Assembly: GCA_030789695.1 (NCBI GenBank)
Contig: CM061133.1
Location: 99,591,128-99,655,127, forward strand
DNA from: Scilla litardierei
Taxonomy: Eukaryota > Streptophyta > Magnoliopsida > Asparagales > Asparagaceae
Direction: 5' to 3'
DNA: 64,000 nt
The translations under genes were made by a program, and so were the position numbers. A model generated the notes under the pieces. That model saw only the letters and a program-made list of their open reading frames with translations, ran no database searches and was not told where the DNA came from. This document shows positions 22,594 through 33,263 of this stretch, piece after piece (position 1 is the stretch's first letter; every line of letters starts with the position of its first letter).

Positions 22594-24605
22594 TGTTGAT
22601 GAGACAAAGCATAAGGCTTGGAGGATATTACAAGGGATATCTTAAAGACCTCCAAGAGTGATGGTGTGTTCAAGCTTGGATGAAGTCATGAAGATCATCT
22701 AATGAAGCCAAAGCTTGGAGCATGATGATGGGTGTACATCTAGAGAACCATTGTCAAAGCTTGGAGATGATGGAGAGCATCAAGGTATCGTGAGCTTGAA
22801 GACTTAGACTCTAGGAGATGCAATTTGTAATCCATGTAATTTATTTTACTTGCATTTCTCTTTTTGAGTCTAGGATTATTGTAATGCCTTGATAGATTGT
22901 CATACTCTTGCATTTGCTTTTAACCATTTTAGTGAGCCTTAGGATTATCATAGAATCCAACCCAATAGGTTCATCTAGCCCAAATACTCATTTGGAGTCT
23001 CTGGCTCTCCTGCAGTCACCTACTGAAGGTTTTACAGTCGACTGGGTGATTTCCAGTCGCCTGTCGAGCCTTCTACAGTTGACTGTGATGCACAGCTCAA
23101 GTCTACTTATCTATTGACTCATCTTGAGCTTTTCGCATCAGTCGACTGATGTTCAATTTACAGTTGCCTGTACTCTTACAGTCACATGTGAATTAGTCGA
23201 CAGTCGCTTATGCGCTTCTTGCATTTTCTGGGCTTCATCCCAATTTGCAAGACATTCGCCTGTTGCTGTTTTTACAGTCACCTGTATATTTACAGTCGCC
23301 TGTGAAATGGCCATCAGTACGCCTGAAAGGCGTTAGTGCGAAATATGCATCTCTCTCTGTCTTTTCTCCATCTTATACAACAGTCGACTGATGAAGGTAT
23401 TACAGTCGCCTGACTATAAGACCGTCGACTGTATTATTGACATCAGTCGCCTGTATGCTTATCTGGAGAAAGAGTGCGGCTCTATGTTTCTTGTCCATTC
23501 CTGCTGCAGTCGCCTGATGAAGGATATTCAGTCGACTGTCTGCTTTACAGTCGCCTGTGTAGTCTTCTACAGTCGCCTGTCCTGGCTCAGATTATAGTCA
23601 TTGGGATATTTTCTAGCCGTTGATCAGTCGACTGTCTAATGATCATCAGTCGACTGTTCTTGTCATAAACTACCAAAATCTAGCCGTTGCAGATTTCTTC
23701 CATTTGGGTTTTTGGCTGTGTTTATAGGCTCTACTTGGCTTCCTATATATTGGGATTGGCTTAGTTCATTTAGAACTCTTGAAAGGGTTAGAAATTCATA
23801 GAAGATCATTTAATCTCTTCTCTAAGCCACTCCTCCCTCATTCCCTTATTAGAGCTTCATTCTTATGCTATAACATCTAAGCTCTAGGGAATTTCTCCAA
23901 GGGATCTCAATCTCATTCCTTTCTTGGAGATCATCTTTTCTTTCTTCATTTTCATACACTCAAGTGAGAAGTGTTAGGATTCATTCCTAGAAGAGAGAAA
24001 GATCAACAAGTGCAATCAAAGCTAATCTCAAGCACTTGGCCATTCACTTGCATGCCTTCTTCTTCACATTGGTAAGATCATATCGAGGCATAGGTAAGTG
24101 TTATTTCGTTTCACCTTTGTGATACCCCTAATTCTCTTTGTGGGAATTAGTTTATCTCTTTGTGAGATTAGGATATTCTCTTTGTGGGAATAACTCTCTT
24201 TGTGGGAGTAACTCTCTTAGTGAGAGTTTAGTGTTCTAGTGTAGGGCTAACCCTAATTCTCTGAGTGGGAGTTAGTAATTCTCTTGGTGGGAATTTGACC
24301 CTTGTGTAGGGTTGGTTGGGTCCTTGTGTCGGGCAATATCCTCTTGGTGATGTCTGTCTCTTTGTGGGAGTGTATCCCTCTGTGGGATTTGTATTCACTT
24401 CTCTTTGTGGAAATATGGTGAATATTGGTGTGGCTGGATGTACCCAAGTTTTAGGGAAACAAGGTAAAATCTCTGTGTTTGTGTTTGTTGTTGTTGAGCA
24501 CTCTATTTAATTTCCGCTGCTTATTGTGCTTTAATTTTAGTAACTTTTAATTAAGCACTTTGCTTGCTATTACACTATTCACCCCCCTCTAGTGTGTGTG
24601 TGTAG
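22594..24605 (+). repeat. Copia-type LTR inserted in the hAT element
   Basis: Begins TGTTGATGAGAC, has a TATA box (TATATAT, 23744-23750), and ends in a pyrimidine-rich CACCCCCCTCTAGTG stretch typical of large plant copia LTRs. A downstream series of CTCTTTGTGGGA repeats lies at 24136-24416. The U3 region 23013-23656 carries an array of CAGTCGACTG/CAGTCGCCTG palindromes. The 5-bp sequence before it (TTATA) is not repeated at the other end, so the right border is approximate. No internal region is seen, so it is a solo or truncated LTR. Confidence 0.65.
23013..23656. repeat. Phased CAGTCGMCTG palindrome array
   Basis: Six perfect CAGTCGACTG, about seven CAGTCGCCTG and several one-off variants. 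Starts at 23013, 23035, 23054, 23076, 23139, 23161, 23179, 23275, 23293, 23381, 23403, 23422, 23444, 23507, 23529, 23548, 23570, 23625 and 23647. Within clusters the steps are only 22 or 18-19 bp. It lies 90-730 bp upstream of the LTR TATA box. Confidence 0.92.
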
Positions 24606-24614
24606 CCCTGCAGG

Positions 24615-27214
24615 GTCACTTACAAGAAGTTGGGGCCCAATAAAGTGAAGTGAAGTTTTGTAAGCACGCGATGAGCGGCGATATTAGCCGTTTCAAGAAC
24701 CACCTTGCAGGAAGGAGAGGCAATGTAGCTCCTTGCACAAAAGTACCTGCGGAGGTTAGGCTGAAGGCCATTGCTGCATTGGATGGCACACTGTCATCGA
24801 AAGAGGCAAAGAAATCAAAGATCTAATCACTTAGAGATGATATGGTTTTGGAAATGAGGATATAGAGGTGGCATCCATCCATGAAGCAAGTCAAGGTCCT
24901 GTAAGATTCAGAGGACCTATGAACATGCATGTGTAGCCGCATGTTCAAGAATCTAGGAAGATGTGGCAGTTGGGGAGGAATAAGGGAAAAGAGGTGCAAT
25001 CCACCATTAATGAGCGTGGGAAGATGAAGGAGAGAGAATGCGTGGAAGTGGATCACACAATGTATATTTGAGGCAGGATTACTATTTTTCTTGGTGGATC
25101 ACCCATCTTTTGGGTAGATACTGCAGGCTGTGGGCAAAAATGGCCTTAATTTGAAATATTGAACTTTATATGAGATAGCTGGGAAATATCTTCCTAAGAA
25201 AGTTACTTTTAAGGAAAAGTTGGAGGCTTTTCTAGACACATGTAGACTGCATGGATGTAGTTAGTTGACATATTGTTGGACTGACAGGATGGGGAGGAGC
25301 ATAATGAACATTGTCATTCATGCTTATGTTGGAACAGTGTTATATGATTCTCTGAGAACTATTGATGTACATGATGATAAGTATATATATTATCTGGTGA
25401 ATGCAACAAGTGAGAAGTTGGAGGAACAATCTATCGTGCAAGTAGTGACCGACACCGCATCGAACAATATAGTTGCATCGAAGCTGTTATCTTTGAGGCG
25501 TCCCTTTATTTTCTGGACTTCTTGTGCTGCACACACATTGAATCTCTTATTGCAGGATATTGGAAAGCTGAAGTTTATTCGCAATGTTATTTTAGATGCG
25601 AGGGTCGTCATCGTCACCTGTATGCCTACACCATCATGCTTGATATGATGATGGCAAAGATTGGAGGTGATCTTGTTAGGCCTGGTGTTCCCCGCTTTGT
25701 TACAACATTTTTGTCATTGCAAAGCTTGAAGGAGAAGTCCAGTTTGAAGGCTTTTGTCAATTCCAATGAATGTGATGAGTTGATGTTTTCTAGGTCTACG
25801 CAAGCAAAAAGGGTATAACTCTAATATCTTGATAAGTCTAATTTCATTTTGTTATTTGATTCACATATTTAAGAGTTAAATAACTACTTGATGTTTTTGA
25901 TTAAATTTATCTTTTGTAGGTATACAATATCGTCAATAGCTGTTCATTTTGGAAGAACGTGTCCTTGTATTGAAATTTTTTGAGCCTATCGTCAACGTTT
26001 TTCGAAGGGCATTTAGTGACACTCCATCAATGTGGTGGTATTTATGGAGATTTGGACATGTGCAAGAAGGATATCGAGATTAATTTGAAGTATGATGAGA
26101 AAAAGTCAGGCCAATCTACATGCTTATTGATAAGAGATAGAACGACAAGCTGAATACTCATTTGCAACTGACAGATCATTTGTTGAACCCATATTTTTAT
26201 TATCAGAAACGAGATGCAATTGATGTAGATGATGCCTTTGCTGATGGATTCACCGGGTGCATGTACAAGATGTATTGCCATGATAATGACATGCACGACA
26301 AAATTAGCTCATAGCTGCTTCTATATGAAAATTCAAGCAGCTCTTTTGGTAGGGAGGTAGCTCAAATGCAAGCAAAAATTGTGCCCTTGATCCAGGTATA
26401 GCCAAAAAACTCATATCAATTTCATATCTATTATAGCAGTTTATGATATTTTTAAAGTTTAAACTAATAGGAATTTTAATTTGGTTTCTTATTTTCAGTT
26501 AATTGGTGGTATTTGCATGGTGGCTTGGCCCCTGAGTTGAAGAAGATGGCCATGAGAATTTTGGGATTGACCACTAGCTCAAGTGGTTGTGAAAGGAATT
26601 GGAGTGTTTTTGAGATGGTAAAACTTCAAATAAATTTTGTTTATATCATCAATGGGTAATCCTATACATATTTCTCATGATGACTAATTGGTTATTGTAT
26701 TGTCATCAACAGATCATAAGAAGAGAAGGAATAGACCAAGTACCGATAAATTGAAAGACTTAGTCTATGTTAAATTTAATGCCTAACTGAAAGAAAGATT
26801 TGAGAGCAGAAACACCGATATCCTAACTGCTCGTTCTATTACTGAGGGCAAGGTGATCGAATGGATGTCTCAAAAAGCAGCAGATGCTTTTGTAGCTTTA
26901 GACGAGGATGAAGAAGAAGTCTTCCATGGAGAAAAGCTGATATGGAGGCAAGTTGAAGAAGCGATGTGGGCTGATCCAACGCCAGGTGCTAGTAAAAGAT
27001 TGAAGACTCAAAGAAAGGCAAAATCATCACATCATCATCTTAAGGGAAGAGGAATGGGAAGGGGAAGGGGAAGGGGAAGGGGCAAATGCTTGCGGAAGCT
27101 TTAGATTCTGATTCATGGGCCACCACAGATTCATCTTCTTCAGATAGTTCTGATTCTGATGCGGAAGCAGTTGCATATGCCGAAACATTCGTGCCAGAGA
27201 CGTGTGCCTACTGA
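24615..27214 (+). pseudogene. hAT transposase (BED finger, DUF659, dimerisation domain), degraded
   Basis: A BED-type zinc finger is visible near 24650-24720 (KFCKHAMSGDISRFKNHLAG). A DUF659 core follows at 25265-25610 (YCWTDRMGRSIMNIVIHAYV, VVTDTASNN, FWTSCAAHTLNLLLQDIGKL). The C-terminal dimerisation domain is at about 26548-26790 (RILGLTTSSSGCERNWSVFE, then KRRNRPSTDKL). An Arg/Gly run and an acidic Ser-rich tail end at 27214. Plausible introns are 25815-25919 and one after GAG ATG at about 26615. Frameshifts, stops (for example TAA after AKKSKI) and a one-base loss at the last intron border disable it. The intact enzyme would cut and paste hAT DNA in the nucleus. Confidence 0.85.
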
Positions 27215-27488
27215 TCTTGTTACAAAATGTGCGGGTCAGTCACTCTTTCTTTTAATTTATTTTCTATTCATGCGGTATTTTAAGTTTTAATACTTTGTTA
27301 ATTTGTAGAGTTGATAGTATTAGTGTATTACATACTCGTATGTTAGTATTAGTGGTTATTTAATGCATTTATCATAGCTTTATGTGATCATATTGATGAT
27401 ATTTTGGTAATATGAACAATCCTGGATATTTATAATATTTTAATTGTATATTTATCTACCTGATATGACCAACCCGATATTTGCGCAC

Positions 27489-28050
27489 AGTGTTTTAAAA
27501 CACGTTATATGCAGTCACATATAAGGATACATCTTTTGGCCGCATGAAAAATTAGATGTGGCCGAATTATGGGGTTAGCCGCATAATCGGCCGCATTAAT
27601 GTTATACACCCGTATAATCGGCAATTAAAAATCTCAAACCGTTAAGAAACCGACATGTTAAGCATAAAAATCAGTTTTTTTAATTTCAAAGTACTTGTGT
27701 TTGACATACTTTTGATTTGAATGTCAAACTAAATATTTATGTTTTGTGTGTAGATTGCGTTAGACATTAGACATTAGTTATTTTATGTATTGATCGTTTT
27801 GATGGTGTTAATGTTTTATTATGAATTAATTCATATTTTTAAAAGTTGATATGATTTTTACCTTATTCCTATATTTTAAAATTTTTTAATTTAATATATA
27901 CAAACACAGACACATAAACTTACTGCTTATTTATTTACTAAAATATTCATTTTCGCATAAATCGCATAAATCGCTTAATCGACCGTATAATCCGTTTATG
28001 TGCTATGCGCTCCTAGACCGCACATAATGAAATTATCTTTTTAACAATGA
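27489..28050. mobile_element. hAT-like MITE near the right end of the hAT element
   Basis: About 560 bp. The ends are AGTGTTTTAAAACAC on the left and, read inward on the minus strand, TCATTGTTAAAAAG on the right. Subterminal regions on both sides are rich in CCGCATAAT/ATTATGCGG words. The flanks TTGCGCAC and TTGTGCGT look like an aged 8-bp duplication, differing by three transitions. It splits the CGATATC-rich end of the larger hAT. Non-coding. Confidence 0.6.
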
Positions 28051-29588
28051 TTGTGCGTATCCCAGATTTATTCCCTGATATCCGATATTTGATACCGATA
28101 TGGCCAATTCGATACGATACCGATATCCGATAATTCAAACCTTGTTGGTATAGAGGTTTGAAAAATCTTCGCATGTGAGACGTGCGAGTCGGTGATCGTT
28201 AGGCCCCAATATGCGAGGCCCAAAAAGTTATCCCCTATTTCTTCTTAGCCAAATCACCGCCATAATCTTTTTGATTTTGTTCCACGTCAAACTTGATCTC
28301 AAAGCCAAAACATTGTTTTTTCTTCTTCTCGTCTCATAAAAAACTTTTTTCTTTTCCTTTAGTTAGGGTTTAGATCAAAGATAAAAAAATCATACATTTT
28401 TCCTTTTTCATTTTCATCATCATCTTGTCTTTAGGATTTTTAGATAAAAATAAAAAAAGGGAGATTTATAAAAATAAAAAAAATAAAGATCAACATAAAA
28501 AACCAAAAAAGAGATAAAAAGAGAGGTATAAAAATTGAAAACAACATAGAAAATTTTTGTTTCAAAAAAAGAAGAAACCGGAAAAAATCTAACCTTATCC
28601 TTAGACCCCGTCATCGCATCCACCATCGCCTCCACTGCTGTCGAACCACACCGACATCGTCTCCACCTCACAGGCCTCCAAAGCCCTGGCTGCCTTCTCA
28701 TGTGTCAGGAACTACAGCCAATGCCATCGAGCTTCACAATCATTGATGTTGTCGTCGTCTTCGATAACAGCAACCTCCGTTGACCTTCGTCAAAGACTCC
28801 CTGCCTCAAGGTGAACTTGACACTTTGAAAATTACCGACGATTGCTACCGAAATCAATCGGAATCAGCCAGAAAACTCACCGGTGTCGAATTGCTATAGT
28901 AGCGGCTTCAGATAGCCATTTCTGTCGTCGAGCCGAGCCGAGCCAATACTATTCATCAGCTCAGTTGAGTCGACTGAGTCAGAACCGAGATGACCAGAGC
29001 TAACTGAGCCGACTGGAGCCGACTGAACCGTTGACAAGTTAATGGCCTAGTACAACCGTTGACCAGTCAAGCCAAGCAAGCCCCTGCTACATTGTGGCTT
29101 CCCATTTTCTCTGTTTTTTTCCTCAAATGTTTCATCATTTAAGAAGTATTTTAGACGTATTTTTCAATGTATTTTGATAATTTCTTAAGCTTTTCGTGTA
29201 GAATTTTAGGCATAATCATCCGGACTGAAGCTCTACAAGTGTAAAGGCATTACATGATAATACTCTAGATAAGCCCTAATCTATTCAAATCTTTAATCAT
29301 TAAATTTCTAAAATTTCTCTATTTGATTTTATTCAGATTAGCTGCTGGTATTGCATCATCATCTAGTCTCGATATTGTATTGCGTTATCATATTTAGGAT
29401 TGCATTTTGTCATATAGGTTTGGATCCTACAATTTTATTTTATTTACATACTTAGAACATGTATGCAGTTGGTGTTTAGGATCTTACATTTTGATCAACA
29501 TTGCATGTTATTACGTAATGGCAAAAACTTATGATCGGATATGAATGATAATGTAATTTAAAGGCTAAAAAATCAACTTAAAAAACAC

Positions 29589-29755
29589 ATATGAGAATAA
29601 TGTGTATCATATGACAATAGAGGCTTTGCCTCATACCAATAAAAAAGTACGGTACAACTAGTACAAGCCCATGTGGGGCTTGTATTTCCCCACTTTTGTG
29701 TCTTGGTATATGAGGTAAAGCCTCCATTGTCATATGATATCCATTATTCTCATAT
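29589..29755. mobile_element. 167-bp MITE with long terminal inverted repeats
   Basis: The outer 50-odd bases on each side are inverted copies. The left starts ATATGAGAATAATG and the right ends CATTATTCTCATAT. They continue through TCATATGACAAT, GAGGCTTTGCCTCATA and TACCAATA with few mismatches. The centre has its own short GTGGGGCTTG/CAAGCCC pairing. No reading frame. I could not find a convincing target duplication beyond AT-rich flanks. Confidence 0.8.
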
Positions 29756-30075
29756 ATATATTGTAATATTCTGGTGCGAAAGCCCGTGCGATAAACAGTT
29801 TATCTATTTTTTGAAATTTTTTTGCAAATTTTTTTTGGATGTTTAATCCATATAATTATATACCTCAGTGAAAATAATGGGTGAACCCTAGGCGGATTTG
29901 AGCACCAATCCACCAGTTACAAAATTTAATGGTTTCAGAATAATATAACTTTTATAATGTATGATCGGAAGGCTAAATCACATTATTTCTCAATCATTAT
30001 TTTTTGAGGGGTGTATAACAATAAGAAGTGAAGGAGAAAATTTTGAAAAAAAATTTCAAAAAAAATTAAATACAT

Positions 30076-30101
30076 TTTCGCACGGAATTTTCCGTGCGAA
30101 A
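30076..30101. repeat. Perfect 12-bp hairpin
   Basis: TTTCGCACGGAA, a TT spacer, then TTCCGTGCGAAA. A related GTGCGAAAGCCCGTGCGA lies at 29773-29790, so this may be the edge of another small inverted-repeat element. Confidence 0.85.
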
Positions 30102-30426
30102 TGTTTGCAATTGAAAATTTTTCTATATATATATACAATTACAAGCTGTCATAAATCAAACTGAAGATTGCCTAGAAGCCTTAGAAATTAAGTTGATTAA
30201 ATAACAAAACATTTAAGGATAAACTTTTTAAGGATGAAACATAATATATTTGATGATGAACCTAGAATAATCAGAAATGAAAACAATCAAAATAAATGAG
30301 ATAATATGACAATTTTAAGGATAATTTTGGGGAGATAATAGTACATGCATGCTTCTAATTTTGATGGAACATATAATACTTAGACCTTCTTAGATTTGCT
30401 TAGCAGAGATGTAACATTTGTTCAAA

Positions 30427-30437
30427 TGGTATCAGAG
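30427..30437 (+). promoter_or_regulatory. Primer-binding site of the plus gypsy relic
   Basis: TGGTATCAGAG matches the methionine-tRNA primer site. It lies just upstream of the gag remnant, in the same orientation. Confidence 0.6.
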
Positions 30438-30638
30438 TAAAATGACTAATTTGCTAAGATAAAACTGATATGATCTACTAAATTTTCTGGACATTAATAG
30501 AGAGACAACGATAGAGAGCATCCGAGACATACATAATTGGAATGAATTGAAAATCAAACTCAAAGAGAAATATTTACCTCTTACCTATAAAGATTGCCTA
30601 CTAGAAAAACTAAATGACTTACATCAAGAAAAGAAACC

Positions 30639-31990
30639 ATGACTGTAAAAGAATATATGACTAAGTTCAATGACATATTTGTTAGGAGTGAGCTACAAGA
30701 AGACCATCGATATACCTATGTTCGGTGTCATTTAAGATTGCGAGTAGATATTAGGCATGCGATGCTTTCCCGTACTATGATAATGTTCAATAAGCATTCA
30801 ACCTTACCTTAAATTTAAAATCCATGATATCCCCATAAATAGAAAGCTTATTTTTAAAGCTGGAGAGCAATTTAAGAGACTAAGTGATAACATGACTAAA
30901 TCTAAATCTAGTGCCACTAAAGAGATACATGGAAAACTTAAGATTGGAGAACCATTACAACAAAATATAAAATGGGTGCACTATTTCAAATGTCATGAGT
31001 TCGATTATTTTGCTAGGCAGTGCCCTAATAGAAGGTTAGTTATAGGAGATGTTTATAATGAGGATGAATTAATCGATGAAGAATATATTTCACCTGAGTA
31101 ACCCGCTGATGCATATAATGATTTAGAGGAATCTAACGGCTGCTTATAAGTTTTTAAATGTCTAGTTACTACACCTAGAAGTAAGGACGATTGGTGAAGA
31201 ACCAATATTTTCTTTAGGGTTATTTAGTACCGACCCCATGTGTTTTCTCAAAAATTAGTACCACCCCCCTATGGTTTCAAAAATTAGTAAGACTCCCCTG
31301 CCATAGGGGGGTGATACTAATTTTTGAGAAAACACCGGGGGGTGATACTAATTGTGGCGAAAAACTTGAGGTGCCAGAGGGGGGTCTTACTAATTTTTGA
31401 AACCATAGGGGGGTGGTACTAATTTTTGAGAAAACACAGGGGGTCGGTACTAAATAACCATATTCTTTATCAAGTCAAAATTTAGAGATAGATCTTTCAA
31501 AGTGACGATTGACGGAGATAGTTTTACTATGTAGTCACCAAATCAGCTATCGAGAAGATGAGACTAAAAATTAAAACTCATACATAACCTTACAACGTTT
31601 TATAGGTTGATGACAACTCACATTCTGTTACCTATCTTTGTCTAGTACATATTTAGTTTTTATCTATCACGATAACACTATCTAGTGTGATATCGTACCT
31701 ATGGATGCTAAATATATTTTGCTAGATATGACTTGGTTGTATGATTTAGATATTTCATATTCTGGATAAGTCAACACATGCACGTTTATATTTGGAGTAA
31801 AGAAAATTATGTTGTCCCATATTGATCAAAGAAGATAATTGAAAGTTAAAAGAATGGGTTGATCTTTAATAAGTCACTAACGCAAATACATCATCATGTG
31901 AATCCCAGTTTCTTAGAGTTAGGCGTTGACCATATTCGTAGTGCATTTTAGAACCATTTTGTATATGATTTGAGTGCTTTCTATCTCGAG
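30639..31990 (+). pseudogene. Ty3/gypsy gag-protease remnant, split by a MITE
   Basis: 30639-30780 reads as the end of a gypsy capsid (MTVKEYMTKFNDIFVRSELQ). 30892-31101 holds a nucleocapsid segment. There the CCHC knuckle reads YFKCHEFDYFARQCPN, with the first Cys and the His both changed to Tyr, so zinc binding is lost. Beyond the inserted MITE (31217-31460), 31480-31850 has protease-like traces in shifting frames, with a PMDAKYILLDMTWLYDLD-like stretch. Multiple stops throughout. Flanking LTR material lies at 22153-28290 and 32355-32870. Confidence 0.7.
31208..31469. mobile_element. Mutator-like MITE with about 75-bp inverted repeats and a 9-bp duplication
   Basis: The element 31217-31460 starts GGGTTATTTAGTACCGAC and ends as its inverse (GTCGGTACTAAATAACC). 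The inverted arms extend about 75 bp through CTCAAAAATTAGTACC, ACCCCCCTATGGTTTC and AAAATTAGTAAGAC. Flanks TTTTCTTTA (31208-31216) and TATTCTTTA (31461-31469) agree in 8 of 9 bases. Nine bases is the usual duplication of Mutator-like elements. Non-coding. Confidence 0.8.
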
Positions 31991-32354
31991 ACTCATAAAA
32001 TTCTTACAATTAACAATGATGCTCACAAGTTTCTGCAAAACCAAATAGAAATTTACGAAAATTTACGGTTGTGGATGATGAGATGAGTAGGGTTTGACTG
32101 AGGAGGTTTGCCCTAGAACCAATAAGGAGGCTTTACATGCATCATACTTGTTGTCGGACGAGCTTTCCCGAGTGATAATCTCGATGAGACCGAGTCGAGT
32201 ATTTCTAGTAGCTTAAAGATAAGTATTCATAATCATCATTTATAATTCACCCTTCACCTTTGCACCATAGAGCTGATGAAGATTTCTGCCTGGTTGTCTT
32301 ATTTTTGTTACTTTTTACCGGTCAGTGAAGTTATCAAGCCGGAAATAATGATAA

Positions 32355-32870
32355 TGATGCATCCAATTTAAGTTTCTGTTAGAGTCTTTTGATTTTATTT
32401 AGATTTTATATTTGAGATAGAATTTGGGTTTCTTTTTGTCATCTAGTAATTTTGAGTCTTTTCATTATTTTATTTAGGATAGAGTTTAAGTCCTTTTAAG
32501 TCTTTTATTTATTTTTGGTATTTTAGTTATTTTACAGTTTAGTCCTAGTTTAGTCCTACATTGGATGTGGTTTTTGAAAGCCGAGTTAGAAGCATATATA
32601 AAGCCTATAATTTTATTTATTTTTATATATTAATGAATAGAATAGAAAGTTCGATGTGAACTTTCAGTTTCTTCAGAAAAATGTATTAGAGTGTGAGATT
32701 GTGTTTGGTTGCCTGTATGAGTGGTCTGAAAAATATTCGCATGCGAGGCGTGTGAGTCGGTGATCATTAGGTTCTCGGGATGCGATGCCCAAAAAGTTAT
32801 CAAATTTCCAATTTTCCCCCCAAATCTCCACCATTATCTTTTCGCTTCCATTCTACATCATGATTCCTTG
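32355..32870 (+). repeat. 3' LTR fragment of the plus gypsy relic
   Basis: Matches 22153-22508 and then 28153-28290 in order, with the hAT insertion absent. It preserves the TTTGAGTCTTTT tracts, the AAGCATATATAAAGCC TATA region and the AGTCGGTGATC word. It stops about 500 bp in, next to a minus-orientation copy of the same family. Confidence 0.75.
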
Positions 32871-33263
32871 CCAAGACGACTTCATCACATTGAATGTAGA
32901 AAATTTGGCTTCTAAGAAAATTAATCATACATAATCTAGAATTGTGAAAAAAGATTTTCATCTTATAATTAAGACTACTAAAAGACTTAGATTGAAATTT
33001 TAATTTGATGTGAACTCTAATATAAGAAACAAGATAAAATGGAAACTTAAAAGAAACTTAAACTCAAGAATAAAATAAAAGATTTTTCCTCAAAAAAGAC
33101 TTAAAAGAACAAATGCTAAAGACTCAAATAAAAGAGATATAAAAGACTCAAAATTCAAAAGACTAAATCGACTCTTCCTAATGAGATTCTAATTTAATTT
33201 CTACTATTTTGATTATGATTCCTTTCTTGATTAGGATTTGTTTCGAATCTCAAAAGAACTTTC
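32871..33263 (-). repeat. Minus-orientation copy of the same gypsy LTR family
   Basis: Resembles 18590-18980 in the same orientation (AAAAGACTCAAA words, then ATTATGATTCCTTTCTTGATTAGG). It continues at 34229-34293 after the TRIM insertion (GTGCGTCTTG...TTTGCATCAA). It is head-to-head with 32355-32870. Confidence 0.55.

Larger units (their letters stand above)
22509..28152 (+). mobile_element. hAT transposon with 8-bp target duplication, inserted in a gypsy LTR
   Basis: The element 22517-28144 is flanked by TTGGTAAA (22509-22516) and TTGGTATA (28145-28152), an 8-bp duplication with one mismatch as hAT transposases make. Its ends are imperfect inverted repeats: TAGTGATTTAAATATCAG on the left, CAAGGTTTGAATTATCGG on the right read inward. 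Both are followed by CGATAT-rich subterminal words, a layout common in plant hATs. Inside are a degraded transposase (24615-27214), a copia LTR (22594-24605) and a smaller hAT-like MITE (27489-28050), so its 5.6-kb length is partly secondary. The coding frame is broken, so it is not autonomous. Confidence 0.82.
28153..30426 (+). repeat. Continuation of the plus-strand gypsy relic: LTR remainder or leader
   Basis: 28153-28290 matches 32731-32870, including the GxGAGTCGGTGATC word. The rest, up to the primer-binding-like site at 30427, has no coding sequence. It has a CGAGCC/GACTGAGCC-rich patch at 28930-29030, a MITE (29589-29755) and a hairpin (30076-30101). The minus ORF at 28420-28701 is simple-sequence and not a gene. 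Confidence 0.5.
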
